14,177 nucleotides of DNA, from the NCBI GenBank assembly GCA_031271875.1, contig JAISVD010000084.1:1-14177 (forward strand), written 5' to 3'. Source of the stretch: Spirochaetaceae bacterium. Its GTDB lineage: Bacteria > Spirochaetota > Spirochaetia > Treponematales > Treponemataceae. Shown piece after piece: positions 7,166-13,868 of the stretch (position 1 is its first letter; each line of letters begins with the position of its first letter). The notes under the pieces are model-generated. The model saw nothing but the letters and a program-made list of their open reading frames with translations, ran no database searches and was not told the origin of the DNA. Both the position numbers and the translations under genes were made by a program.

Positions 7166-8040
7166 ATGGATGCTGGAAAGCATTTTCAGTTTGTAGAAAA
7201 ACGTATTTCTCCTGAAGAAGCTTTTACCAGAATTATTTCCGGTATTTCATCTCTCCAAAAAGAGTTACCCCCTTATTATATAACTGAAAATGAAAGTATA
7301 TATAATGATGACTGCCTGGAAGTTTTATCCCGCATACCGGAAGATTCTATCGATATGATATTTGCGGATCCTCCCTATATGTTATCAAATAACGGCTTTA
7401 CCTGCCAAAATGGCAGGATGGTCAATGTAAATAAAGGCAAATGGGATAAAAGTAACGGATTTGAAAATGATATCATTTTTCATAATGAATGGATAGCCGC
7501 CTGTCGGCGTATTTTAAAACCCGAAGGTACAATCTGGATCAGCGGGACATACCATAGTATTTATCAATGCGGATATCTGCTTCAAAAAAATGATTTTCAT
7601 ATATTAAACGATATAGCGTGGTTTAAACCGAATGCATCGCCGAATTTAAGTTGCAGATTTTTTACGGCCTCCCATGAAACGTTATTATGGGCCAGAAAAG
7701 ATAAAAAGGCAAAGTATACGTTTAATTACGAGCACATGAAGCATGGCAATTTCCCTGAAGATAAATTGAAAAAAGAGAATATGCAAATGCGTTCCGTATG
7801 GTCTATCCCGACAACGCCTAAACAGGAAAAAGAGTACGGAAAACATCCGACTCAAAAGCCAGTATCACTGCTGACAAGAATAGTTACCGCTTCAACCAAG
7901 CCCGGAGATATCGTACTCGATCCATTTAACGGAGGGGGACAACCGGAGTTGCCTGTAAAAGCGCAGGAGAAAGATATTACATAGGCATAGAAATAGATAC
8001 ATCATTTTGCGCGTTAACGGAAAAGAAATTAAAAGAATAA
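7166..8040 (+). pseudogene. DpnA-like DNA adenine methyltransferase, frameshifted near its 3' end
   Basis: This beta-class, N6-adenine-type methyltransferase has motif IV DPPY at residues 68-71 (FADPPYMLSN), a target-recognition region with FKPNASPNLSCRFFTASHET, the GKHPTQKP motif and the AdoMet motif DPFNGGG (252-258). It resembles M.DpnA and relatives; the target site is not readable. In the given frame the protein runs off after GGG and stops at 7984. One extra G in the G5 run (7934-7938) restores TTGVACKSAGERYYIGIEID and an end at 8040, 291 residues. Product is therefore probably truncated just after the AdoMet loop, unless the base is a sequencing error or the tract is phase-variable. 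The start at 7166 is preferred over the ATG at 7157 because the AAAGGA SD then has proper spacing. The gene is clearly more AT-rich than its neighbours, which points to horizontal transfer. No restriction enzyme gene is present. Confidence 0.85.
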
Positions 8041-8107
8041 TGATAAGGATGTAAAGGTTTTTTCGCTCAGTGAATTCATACAATGGGCAAATCTGACTTT
8101 TCGATAG
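8033..8107 (+). pseudogene. Open tail abutting the methyltransferase end
   Basis: A 24-codon open stretch with no start codon contains KVFSLSEFIQWANLTFR and ends in TAG at 8105-8107. It is as AT-rich as the methyltransferase and is in the frame of that gene's start. It could be the natural C-terminus reached past a second, compensating indel near the A-run at 8031-8034, or the remnant of a lost partner gene. Confidence 0.3.
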
Positions 8108-8201
8108 ATGTGCTCTTCCCGTCAATCGTGGCATCGCTGTAATATCATACATCCCCCGCCCTGTACATTATACCGAACGTATCATGCCTTTACCGGCTGA
8201 C

Positions 8202-8230
8202 TTCACTTTTTCATCGCCCTGTGGTATAGT
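8202..8230 (+). promoter_or_regulatory. Putative promoter of the RidA gene
   Basis: TTCACT (8202-8207) and TATAGT (8225-8230) are spaced by 17 bases, giving a leader of about 15 bases that includes the GAGGG ribosome binding site. Confidence 0.55.
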
Positions 8231-8251
8231 CTGTAGTCAGAGGGAATGGCA

Positions 8252-8632
8252 ATGTCAAAAGAAATTATATCGGTTCCCGGGGTGCCGGCGCCCATAGGGC
8301 CCTATTCAGCCGCAATCCGGAGCGGTAATACGCTTTTTCTGTCGGGCCAGCTTGGTCTTGATTCCGTTACCGGAGAGCTTGTTTCGTCTTCCATTATCAT
8401 GCAGGCACAGCAGGCGATGGCCAATATACGGCTGCTCCTCCGTGCCGCAGGAGCGGATATGGACGCGATTGTTAAAACAACAATCTACCTCACCGATATC
8501 AATAATTTTCCCTCTGTGAACGAAGTTTATGCCTCCTGCTTTACCGGTTCCTATCCGGCAAGGACTACTGTAGAGGTTTCCCGGCTGCCGAAAGGGGCCC
8601 TTGTGGAGATTGAGGCTGTCGCAGCGCTATAA
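8252..8632 (+). CDS. ridA: RidA / YjgF family enamine-imine deaminase
   Basis: The protein has 126 residues, the full family length. RidA trimers hydrolyse reactive 2-aminoacrylate and other enamines or imines released by PLP enzymes, protecting cytoplasmic enzymes. Visible signatures are APIGPYSAAI near the N-terminus, FLSGQLGLD, and the C-terminal PARTTVEVSRLPKGALVEIEAVA, split here as PARTTVEVSRLPKG and ALVEIEAVA, with the substrate-carboxylate Arg104 and Glu119. Two in-frame ATGs are possible. I chose 8252 because GAGGG (8240-8244) is then 7 bases upstream; with 8246 the SD would touch the start codon. It is a single gene with its own promoter. Confidence 0.95.
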   Translation: MSKEIISVPGVPAPIGPYSAAIRSGNTLFLSGQLGLDSVTGELVSSSIIMQAQQAMANIRLLLRAAGADMDAIVKTTIYLTDINNFPSVNEVYASCFTGSYPARTTVEVSRLPKGALVEIEAVAAL

Positions 8633-8696
8633 AAGCCTCTGTGAGATTTTGAAATTGCCGCAATACAATTAAATTGACAAGATAAGGAAGTTTTCT

Positions 8697-9617
8697 ATGT
8701 TCCGTATCATGCAGCGTTTTTTACTGCCCTTCATATGTGTCCTCTTTGTCATATCCTGTGTCACCACACCTTCTCCAAAGGCGCCTGATTCTGTAGGCGC
8801 TGGTTCTTCTCAAATCGGGGATTCGGGAAAAAAGGAGACCGTAAAAGAGCCGGATATCCTGCCGGAGGTCTTTCAGGAGTGGTTCGGTATAGGGATGGGG
8901 CAGAATATCGCCCGGGTTTTTCCCGTTCTTGTAAAAACGGTTTCTCCGGGCGGTTCCATGCTTGAGGAGACCTCCGGTGAAGGAAACGCTTCCTATCTGT
9001 CCCGGGGTATTTTTCCCCCTGTTCCGGGCCGGGAGGAAATAGAGCTTGAATCCCTTGGGATGAAGCTCCTTCGCAGGACGGAATTTTACGGCAGACTGGC
9101 TCGGCCCGATACGCTGATCGTTGTGGTCCTTGAGACGGAGGAGCTTAACTCCTTCTCCTCCGGTAATGGGATTATTCTGGTGACCAGGGGACTTCTCGAC
9201 TGCGCAAAAGACGAAGCCCAGCGGGCGGCAATCCTCGCGCACGAGATAGCTCATCACATGGCGGGGGATCCCCTGGCTCCTGTGGACGAGAATGCGCTTG
9301 CGGCCTGCTTCGGCGGCGTGATCCCAGCGGAAGGTGATTTCACCAGGGCTCTTGACTCTGATCCCGATATCAGAAAAAAAGCGAACGAGATGCTTCTGGC
9401 GTCGCTTTTTCTTGTAATGGACAGCGGGTACGGGGAGGATGCTGAATGTGAGGCCGATAACAATGCTGTGACTATACTTGAAAAGGGCGGTTATAAACGG
9501 AGCGCCTACACCGGGCTGCTGCAGAACATACAGGCCGCATATACGCCCCAGCGCCCGGACATGGCGACAACCCATCCCTCTCCCGAAGTGCGTCTGGCGA
9601 ACCTCGGGAACCGCTGA
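8697..9617 (+). CDS. M48-family zinc metalloprotease, lipoprotein
   Basis: The protein has 306 residues. The N-terminus is a lipoprotein signal: basic start, hydrophobic stretch FLLPFICVLFVIS and Cys21 (lipobox VISC), so it should be lipidated and face the periplasm. A Ser/Pro/Gly/Lys-rich linker follows to about residue 50. The peptidase domain has HEIAHH at 182-187 (zinc ligands His182 and His186, base Glu183) and the second zinc motif ExxxD as ECEAD (Glu250-Asp254). HPSPEVRL near the C-terminus is typical of the BepA/LoiP-type M48 group involved in outer-membrane protein quality control; that role is inferred here. A long acidic stretch between the two zinc motifs is normal for the family. 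AAGGA (8684-8688) serves as SD, and TACAAT (8664-8669) could be a -10. Confidence 0.92.
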   Translation: MFRIMQRFLLPFICVLFVISCVTTPSPKAPDSVGAGSSQIGDSGKKETVKEPDILPEVFQEWFGIGMGQNIARVFPVLVKTVSPGGSMLEETSGEGNASYLSRGIFPPVPGREEIELESLGMKLLRRTEFYGRLARPDTLIVVVLETEELNSFSSGNGIILVTRGLLDCAKDEAQRAAILAHEIAHHMAGDPLAPVDENALAACFGGVIPAEGDFTRALDSDPDIRKKANEMLLASLFLVMDSGYGEDAECEADNNAVTILEKGGYKRSAYTGLLQNIQAAYTPQRPDMATTHPSPEVRLANLGNR

Positions 9618-9645
9618 ATACGTCTTGATGACGGTTGCTGACACG

Positions 9646-9665
9646 GTCAAGTCTGGCGACTTGAC
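9646..9665 (+). terminator. Hairpin downstream of the M48 gene
   Basis: GTCAAGTC-TGGC-GACTTGAC is a perfect 8-bp stem with a 4-base loop, 29 bases after the stop. The following bases are only mildly T-rich, so it may be a weak terminator or a binding site; its right arm also contains TTGACA. Confidence 0.4.
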
Positions 9666-9769
9666 ATATTCAGTGTTTCCTTTGGTGTGAAATAAAAAAA
9701 GCTCTGAAAACGGTCACTATCGGATAAAAACTTCCGAAAATTTCACATTTTTTTATTTTATTGTTGCAT

Positions 9770-9804
9770 ACTATGTAGTTTTATGACATAGTTTACGTTA
9801 TAAT
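9770..9804 (+). promoter_or_regulatory. Transglycosylase promoter with an overlapping dyad operator
   Basis: A perfect TATAAT (9799-9804) lies at the start of the transglycosylase gene. The dyad ACTATGT (9770-9776) / ACATAGT (9786-9792), 9 bases apart, covers the -35 position. Upstream lies an A/T-tract region (9691-9760), as in an UP element. No good -35 hexamer is visible, which fits activator or repressor control. Confidence 0.55.
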
Positions 9805-9827
9805 AAAGAATGTGGAGATTATTACAG

Positions 9828-10601
9828 ATGGTTAGAGATCAGACGAGACTTATTGAGTATCAGAAACAGATACTGCTCGGTATTTTTTTTGTGGCTGTGA
9901 TATTTCTCGGTGGAAAAATTCTTGTTGAAAAGTTTATGCGCATCTCCGTTTCCATTGATGCAAAAACAATGGAAGAGACTTCAATTTTAATACAGACACC
10001 GGGAATATCGCCAGTTGAACCCCAGCAATTTCATTCAACGGCCGTCAAACTCGCGAAGCAGCCCGACAGGGGCCTTTTACTCTACCGTGCGGAAGAAGCG
10101 CGGGACGATGTTGTATGGTTTTATACGCATATTACAGGGAACCAGAACATCACGCTGCTTATTCTCGAATATGCCAGCCGGAATGATATTCCGCCTTCTC
10201 TCGCGTTTTCGCTTGCCTGGGAGGAGAGCCGCTATCAGCCCAGAGCCGTAAACCACAACGCCGCTTCAATCGACAGGGGACTCTTTCAGCTCAACAACAA
10301 GTCTTTCCCCTATCTGACGGAGCGGGAATTCTTTGATCCCGAAATCAGCGCAAGATACGGTCTGCAGCACCTGAGTTTCTGTCTGGAAACCGCGGGAAAC
10401 GAGGTCTCGGCTCTGGCGATGTATAATGCCGGTACGACCAAGGTCAGAAACAATAATACCCCTTACCGTACCCTGGATTATGTGTCCCGCATCCTCGCTT
10501 ACAGGGAGGGGCTTGACGATCTCTTTGAAACTGAAGTCGCAGGCCGTTACCGGATAGAACCCGAAGCCGGCTCCGTGGCAGCTGTTGCCCTGCTCAACTG
10601 A
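9828..10601 (+). CDS. Membrane-anchored lytic transglycosylase (SLT domain)
   Basis: The protein has 257 residues from the ATG at 9828. Residues about 10-30 (KQILLGIFFVAVIFLGGKIL) form a single transmembrane anchor, so the catalytic part faces the periplasm. The SLT/lysozyme-like domain begins around LAFSLAWEESRYQPRAVN, with the catalytic Glu133 directly before Ser134, then RGLFQLNNKSF in place of the usual GLMQ, and ALAMYNAGTTKVRNNNTPYRTLDYV. It should cleave peptidoglycan between MurNAc and GlcNAc with 1,6-anhydro product. An in-frame ATG at 9810 is only 5 bases from the -10 box, at the likely transcription start; the ATG at 9828 has GGAG 10 bases upstream, so I prefer it. The last 8 bases overlap the end of the GH5 gene on the opposite strand, and no terminator lies between them. 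Confidence 0.92.
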   Translation: MVRDQTRLIEYQKQILLGIFFVAVIFLGGKILVEKFMRISVSIDAKTMEETSILIQTPGISPVEPQQFHSTAVKLAKQPDRGLLLYRAEEARDDVVWFYTHITGNQNITLLILEYASRNDIPPSLAFSLAWEESRYQPRAVNHNAASIDRGLFQLNNKSFPYLTEREFFDPEISARYGLQHLSFCLETAGNEVSALAMYNAGTTKVRNNNTPYRTLDYVSRILAYREGLDDLFETEVAGRYRIEPEAGSVAAVALLN

Positions 10602-12555
10602 GGCTGGCGTTTTCGGAGAGAGAGGGTTTTGTCTCCCTGCGGGGTCCCAGAACGAGGCGGTTCCGCCGCCGGTCGCCGGTACGGATAAAAAGCCTTTGTC
10701 TGTCCGGAGCCTCCTCGCAGATTCCTGTACCCTCGTACTGATACACCGACCATCCTTCAGGATACCATATATCGGGGACATATATTTCCGTGGTCATCAT
10801 TTCCCTGTCTTCCGGTTCCGTCGTCTGTTCCGGAGCGGCCGCCTGTTTGGCGGGGCGGCTTTCCCATTCAAATGTGAACAGCCGGCTCCGGCGGTCAAAT
10901 ATCATTGCCAGGGGCATTCCGGCGGTTGCCATCGCGTATGGACGGCAGAACCCTTTCACACCGCGCCCCGAGCCGGTATCCGCGTTGTAAATCGAAAGGT
11001 CTTCTCCGTTCCAGCCGTCTCCCCGTTCGTGGGTATTTGAGGCCGAGTAATTCCATAGGGTTGAAGGCAGCAGCAGTCTGTCGATGGCGTCATAGTAGAG
11101 TGAAAGCGCCTCCTCCTGCTGGCGGTAATCTCCGGATGTGAATGATTTTCCCCCATCCAGATCAAAGGGCACACCGAATTCTCCCAGAAAAGCGGGGATT
11201 TTCTCCGCCCTGATCGGTGCAGAAAGGGCTCCCAGCTGTTCTGTAAAACTCCGGGCGGATGCCTTTTTTCCGATTACCAATTTGTAACTGGCGCTGTCTA
11301 TCGTAAACGATGGCAGCCATTTTTTGAGAAGCAGCGTCTTCCCGTCATACCAGTGAAAGGCATCGGCGATGGAGTATCCGGCCATATCCGTGTCTGCGGC
11401 CCAGCTTGCCCGCTCCGCCATCGGGACGCCCTCGACAAAAAAGATATACTGTCCGTGTTTTTTTCCGAGTTCGTTGATGTATCTCTTCTGAAAAGGTTTG
11501 AGAAAATCCGCAGCGAAATCAACCTTTTTCCCCTGAAATGTCTCAAAATAATCGTGCTGTTTCAGAATCGGCTTTTCGTCCTCTTTCGCCCAGACCCCGG
11601 CGATCTTCCATGGACACTCGAACCCTTCCCGGAACAGGGATGCCCCGCCGGAATTTACCGGCACCCGGCCTGAGTACACGATGCCTGTGGGGGAGAGAAA
11701 GAACTTCCTGAATTTCGTTGGGTATCCCGATGCCGCTGTCATGGCTTCAAAGGGTGTGCATGTCACCCCCGAAGGTGAGTGTACCAGTCCCGGTTTTGCG
11801 AGGTCATGAGTGCCGATAAAACCCCGGTGTGGTTCATTCAGCGTACCGAACCCGGCGACAGCGGCGCAGTCCTTTATCCTCCGGGCGGTATGCTTCATCG
11901 CCTCAATAAAATGTCCCTGAAGGTAATCCTGTATGGGCTCCCCTTCAACCATCATCGTCGGGGCAAAAGTATTTCCTCCAAAAAAGAGGGTAAACATGGT
12001 AGCGCAGGCATAACGTGCATAGTTGAGGCCCCACTGCATCCGGGGCTTTGCAGTACCCGTGTCTCCATGGGTGATGGCGGCCCCTGTAATGGAGAGGCGT
12101 CCCAGATCAAACCCCGCCGCCTGGAGCGTCCATGCCGGTGCCCCGTCGCCGCCGGTCCACCGGGACCACACATCCTGATGGGGATCGATGAAAACGGCGA
12201 TTCCGTATTCTTCCGCTTTTTTGAGCATCCGGCGCAGATAGGAGAGATACTCTTCGTCATAGATACCGGGACCCGCGTGCTCTACCGCTTCCCAGGTGAT
12301 ACACCAGCGCAGAAAAGTGAACCCCCATGCGGAGAGCCGTTTGAAATGCCCGTCAGCGTCCTCCTCGGGAAAGGGACGTCCGGCAAAGGAGACTTCTGTC
12401 AGGTTTTCGAGATTTCCGGGACGCCAGGTTTCACCCGGCGGCGCTGCGGGAACTTTGCTGTCGCCTCCAAGATTGCAGCCCCTGAGCAGCACACAACGTC
12501 CCTGTCTGTCTCTGAACCATATCCCGTCTGTCGTATATACAGGCAGCGCTTTCAT
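10594..12555 (-). CDS. Glycoside hydrolase family 5, glucosylceramidase-like (endoglycoceramidase group)
   Basis: The protein has 653 residues. It starts near an RDRQGRCVLLRGCNLGGDSK stretch, the family's 'LRGvNlGg'. The TIM barrel shows WGFTFLRWCITWEAVE, VFIDPHQDVWSR (122-132), the acid/base Glu241 in GFGTLNEPHRGF and the nucleophile Glu459 in AFLGEFGVPF, followed by WNYSASN. The C-terminal part (about 590-645, VPDIWYPEGWSVYQYEGTG) fits the small beta domain of this GH5 group. The closest match I recall is subfamily GH5_12, whose characterised fungal members cleave glucosylceramide or steryl glucosides. The substrate here is inferred and could be another beta-glucoside. There is no signal peptide, so the enzyme is probably cytoplasmic. 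GAGGAG (complement of 12562-12567) lies 6 bases before the ATG, a strong SD. The 3' end overlaps the transglycosylase gene by 8 bases. Confidence 0.88.
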   Translation of the reverse strand: MKALPVYTTDGIWFRDRQGRCVLLRGCNLGGDSKVPAAPPGETWRPGNLENLTEVSFAGRPFPEEDADGHFKRLSAWGFTFLRWCITWEAVEHAGPGIYDEEYLSYLRRMLKKAEEYGIAVFIDPHQDVWSRWTGGDGAPAWTLQAAGFDLGRLSITGAAITHGDTGTAKPRMQWGLNYARYACATMFTLFFGGNTFAPTMMVEGEPIQDYLQGHFIEAMKHTARRIKDCAAVAGFGTLNEPHRGFIGTHDLAKPGLVHSPSGVTCTPFEAMTAASGYPTKFRKFFLSPTGIVYSGRVPVNSGGASLFREGFECPWKIAGVWAKEDEKPILKQHDYFETFQGKKVDFAADFLKPFQKRYINELGKKHGQYIFFVEGVPMAERASWAADTDMAGYSIADAFHWYDGKTLLLKKWLPSFTIDSASYKLVIGKKASARSFTEQLGALSAPIRAEKIPAFLGEFGVPFDLDGGKSFTSGDYRQQEEALSLYYDAIDRLLLPSTLWNYSASNTHERGDGWNGEDLSIYNADTGSGRGVKGFCRPYAMATAGMPLAMIFDRRSRLFTFEWESRPAKQAAAPEQTTEPEDREMMTTEIYVPDIWYPEGWSVYQYEGTGICEEAPDRQRLFIRTGDRRRNRLVLGPRRETKPSLSENASLS

Positions 12556-12612
12556 TTTTCACTCCTCTATAAAACTGTCCATCCTTGTTAATCTATGGTT
12601 ACATCTATGACC

Positions 12613-12662
12613 GCAATTGCAAAACTTTCTCAGTTTTGCAATTGCCTCGTCTTATTTTTTTT
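12613..12662 (+). terminator. Strong hairpin with T8 tract, plus-strand terminator upstream of the GH5 gene
   Basis: GCAATTGCAAAACT (12613-12626) pairs perfectly with AGTTTTGCAATTGC (12632-12645), a 14-bp stem with a 5-base loop, followed 9 bases later by a T8 run (12655-12662). The T-tract is only on the + side, yet no + strand gene ends nearby; the nearest is the transglycosylase at 10601. Confidence 0.6.
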
Positions 12663-12724
12663 ACGGACAACTGTTTCAGGATAAGGTCTCTCCGCTCAGG
12701 ATATAAAACAAGCTGTCCGTAAAA
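12659..12724. repeat. Long inverted repeat with ACGGACA ends, in a 295-bp gene-free region
   Basis: TTTTACGGACA (12659-12669) pairs with TGTCCGTAAAA (12714-12724), and the pairing continues inward with small bulges (CTGTTT with AAACA). Inside lies a direct repeat CAGGATA (12677-12683 and 12697-12703). AGCTGTCC (12711-12718) can alternatively pair with GGACAGCT (12737-12744). A further TTTTAACGGACAAACAGCT begins at about 12834, next to the EIIA stop. A small CTGGG/CCCAG hairpin sits at 12785-12799. No open frame is convincing in 12556-12850. Confidence 0.55.
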
Positions 12725-12850
12725 CGTTCCCGTTCGGGACAGCTGGTATTTGATTAAACAGTTCAGAAATTTCTACATCAGAGGCTGGGAATGACCCAGG
12801 TATATTCCATCAGGAACGGAGGTATATAAATAGTTTTAACGGACAAACAG

Positions 12851-13297
12851 CTACTCTGTCAGGATTCTGATCACTTCAGCCTTATCGCTGGTATTCAGAA
12901 TCTCCTGGCGTTTTTCAGCGCTTTTAAAAAGCAGACTTACTTCAGCCAGAAACTGAAGATGGGGTCCTGTTTTTTTCACCGGTGACAGTGTCATAATGAA
13001 AATCCGGCAGGGCTCCTGGTCCAGAGAATCAAAATCAACAGGAGTATCGGAGATTCCGATGCAGGCAACCAGATCGTCAACAGTATCCGTCTTCCCGTGG
13101 GGAATCGCGATTCCGTGTTTCATTCCGGTGGACATTTTACGTTCGCGGTCGAGTACACTGGCCTTTGCGACCTCTTTATCGTGTACCTTTCCTGCTTTCA
13201 CGAGTACCCCCAGCATCTCATCAATGATCTCTTCTTTTGTGGTCCCCTTGAGATGGAGCTCTACTGTATCCGTTGTTAAAACAGTTCTTAAGTTCAT
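12851..13297 (-). CDS. PTS EIIA domain protein (fructose / PtsN type)
   Basis: The protein has 148 residues from the ATG at 13297, a single EIIA domain of the fructose/nitrogen class. The phosphorylated residue is His67 in HGIAIPHGKTD. Other family features are LDREKMSTG-like LDRERKMSTGMKHG, VACIGISDTPVDFDSLD and the FIMTLSPVKKTGPHLQFLAE segment. It would accept phosphate from HPr or NPr and act in sugar uptake or, as PtsN-like proteins do, in regulation. No EIIB/EIIC or sigma-54 gene is adjacent, so a regulatory role is plausible but unproven. The frame is open upstream to a TTG at 13333 and an ATG at 13318, but those codons overlap the promoter (-35 at 13333-13328, -10 at 13310-13305). The start at 13297 lies 7 bases after the -10 without an SD. 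A perfect 20-bp palindrome is centred on this ATG. Confidence 0.9.
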   Translation of the reverse strand: MNLRTVLTTDTVELHLKGTTKEEIIDEMLGVLVKAGKVHDKEVAKASVLDRERKMSTGMKHGIAIPHGKTDTVDDLVACIGISDTPVDFDSLDQEPCRIFIMTLSPVKKTGPHLQFLAEVSLLFKSAEKRQEILNTSDKAEVIRILTE

Positions 13298-13306
13298 GAA
13301 CTTAAG
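13287..13306. promoter_or_regulatory. Perfect 20-bp palindrome centred on the EIIA start codon
   Basis: The half-site CTTAAGTTCA is followed directly by its reverse complement TGAACTTAAG. Its centre falls on the ATG of the EIIA gene, which is also the predicted transcription start, and its right end overlaps the -10 box. It looks like an operator for a dimeric repressor, or an mRNA fold that hides the start codon. Confidence 0.65.
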
Positions 13307-13333
13307 TGTACGGTTCATTACTGGAAAAGTCAA
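13305..13333 (-). promoter_or_regulatory. EIIA promoter
   Basis: On the minus strand TTGACT (13333-13328) and TACACT (13310-13305) are spaced by 17 bases. The predicted start of transcription (about 13298) coincides with the ATG at 13297. Confidence 0.6.
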
Positions 13334-13350
13334 GGATTTTTCTTTAGAAT
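13322..13350 (+). promoter_or_regulatory. Promoter of the 128-residue unknown gene
   Basis: TGGAAA (13322-13327) and TAGAAT (13345-13350) are spaced by 17 bases, and the ATG at 13358 follows after 7 bases with no SD. Its -35 abuts the -35 of the divergent EIIA promoter (13328-13333), so both cannot be occupied at the same time. Confidence 0.5.
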
Positions 13351-13357
13351 GTTATCT

Positions 13358-13744
13358 ATGAAGAGACAGCAGAAAATCGATGCGGAACTGTTCCGGTGCG
13401 CGAAGGTTGCGGGGCAGCAGGGACAGGATGTCACGGCACAGGTTGCCGCGTGTTTCGCGGGGTTCCACCGCGATCTGGGAGGGCTTCCCGAAAAACTTCT
13501 GGGGTACTGGAAAAAGACCTGTACAGCTTCCCCATCTGTGGGCGGACGTCTTTCCGATGAACATATAATCTGGCTCGCTGCCCTGTCGGAATTCCTTTCC
13601 GGTGATGGGAGCGCCGGGGATGGTTTTTCCCGGGAGGATTGGGACGCGATTTTTGAGGCCGTAAACAGCGAGGCTGATACGCTTCCCATTGAAACGCTTT
13701 CATCGCTGCTGTCGGTTATTGTGGAACGCGGAATGTTCGGCTGA
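13358..13744 (+). CDS. Uncharacterised 128-residue protein
   Basis: I do not recognise this protein. It begins MKRQQKIDAELFRCAKVAGQQ and looks soluble and mostly helical, with no signal peptide or membrane segment. Features visible are a basic helix at the N-terminus, LPEKLLGYWKKTC in the middle, and an acidic, Gly/Ser-containing C-terminal half (LSDEHIIWLAALSEFLSGDG, REDWDAIFEAVNSEADTLP, then LSSLLSVIVERGMF). Codon use, with GC-rich third positions like the neighbours, supports a real gene. It is divergent from the EIIA gene with a shared promoter region, so the two may be co-regulated. The start at 13358 is chosen over the ATG at 13349, which overlaps the -10 box. A hairpin terminator follows. 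Confidence 0.7.
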   Translation: MKRQQKIDAELFRCAKVAGQQGQDVTAQVAACFAGFHRDLGGLPEKLLGYWKKTCTASPSVGGRLSDEHIIWLAALSEFLSGDGSAGDGFSREDWDAIFEAVNSEADTLPIETLSSLLSVIVERGMFG

Positions 13745-13755
13745 AGTATTCCTTA

Positions 13756-13800
13756 TAAATCCCCGGTATGCGGATTTACATTTTCTTGCGTTTTGTTCAT
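13756..13800 (+). terminator. Hairpin terminator after the unknown gene
   Basis: TAAATCC (13756-13762) pairs with GGATTTA (13772-13778), 7 bp with a 9-base loop, followed by a T-rich stretch (CATTTTCTTGCGTTTTG). Confidence 0.5.
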
Positions 13801-13807
13801 TTTTTTC

Positions 13808-13835
13808 TTGCGTTTTTGGAAAAGTATGGTATAGT
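13808..13835 (+). promoter_or_regulatory. Promoter of the mini-ORF unit
   Basis: TTGCGT (13808-13813) and TATAGT (13830-13835) are spaced by 16 bases; transcription would start at about 13842. Confidence 0.5.
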
Positions 13836-13868
13836 TATAAGTGTAAGGATGACATTGTGTCAGGAGAC

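Noticed and set aside
8158..8179. GCCCTGTACA shared with the right end of the window (14164-14173)
   Set aside because: A 10-base match with no supporting symmetry or flanking similarity is likely to be chance.
8721..9650. 309-codon minus-strand open frame opposite the M48 lipoprotein
   Set aside because: The + strand frame has a lipobox and zinc motifs; the antisense frame has no recognisable domain.
13298..13333. Upstream starts (TTG 13333, ATG 13318) for the EIIA gene
   Set aside because: They overlap the TTGACT/TACACT promoter and have no SD; the EIIA domain begins after Met at 13297.
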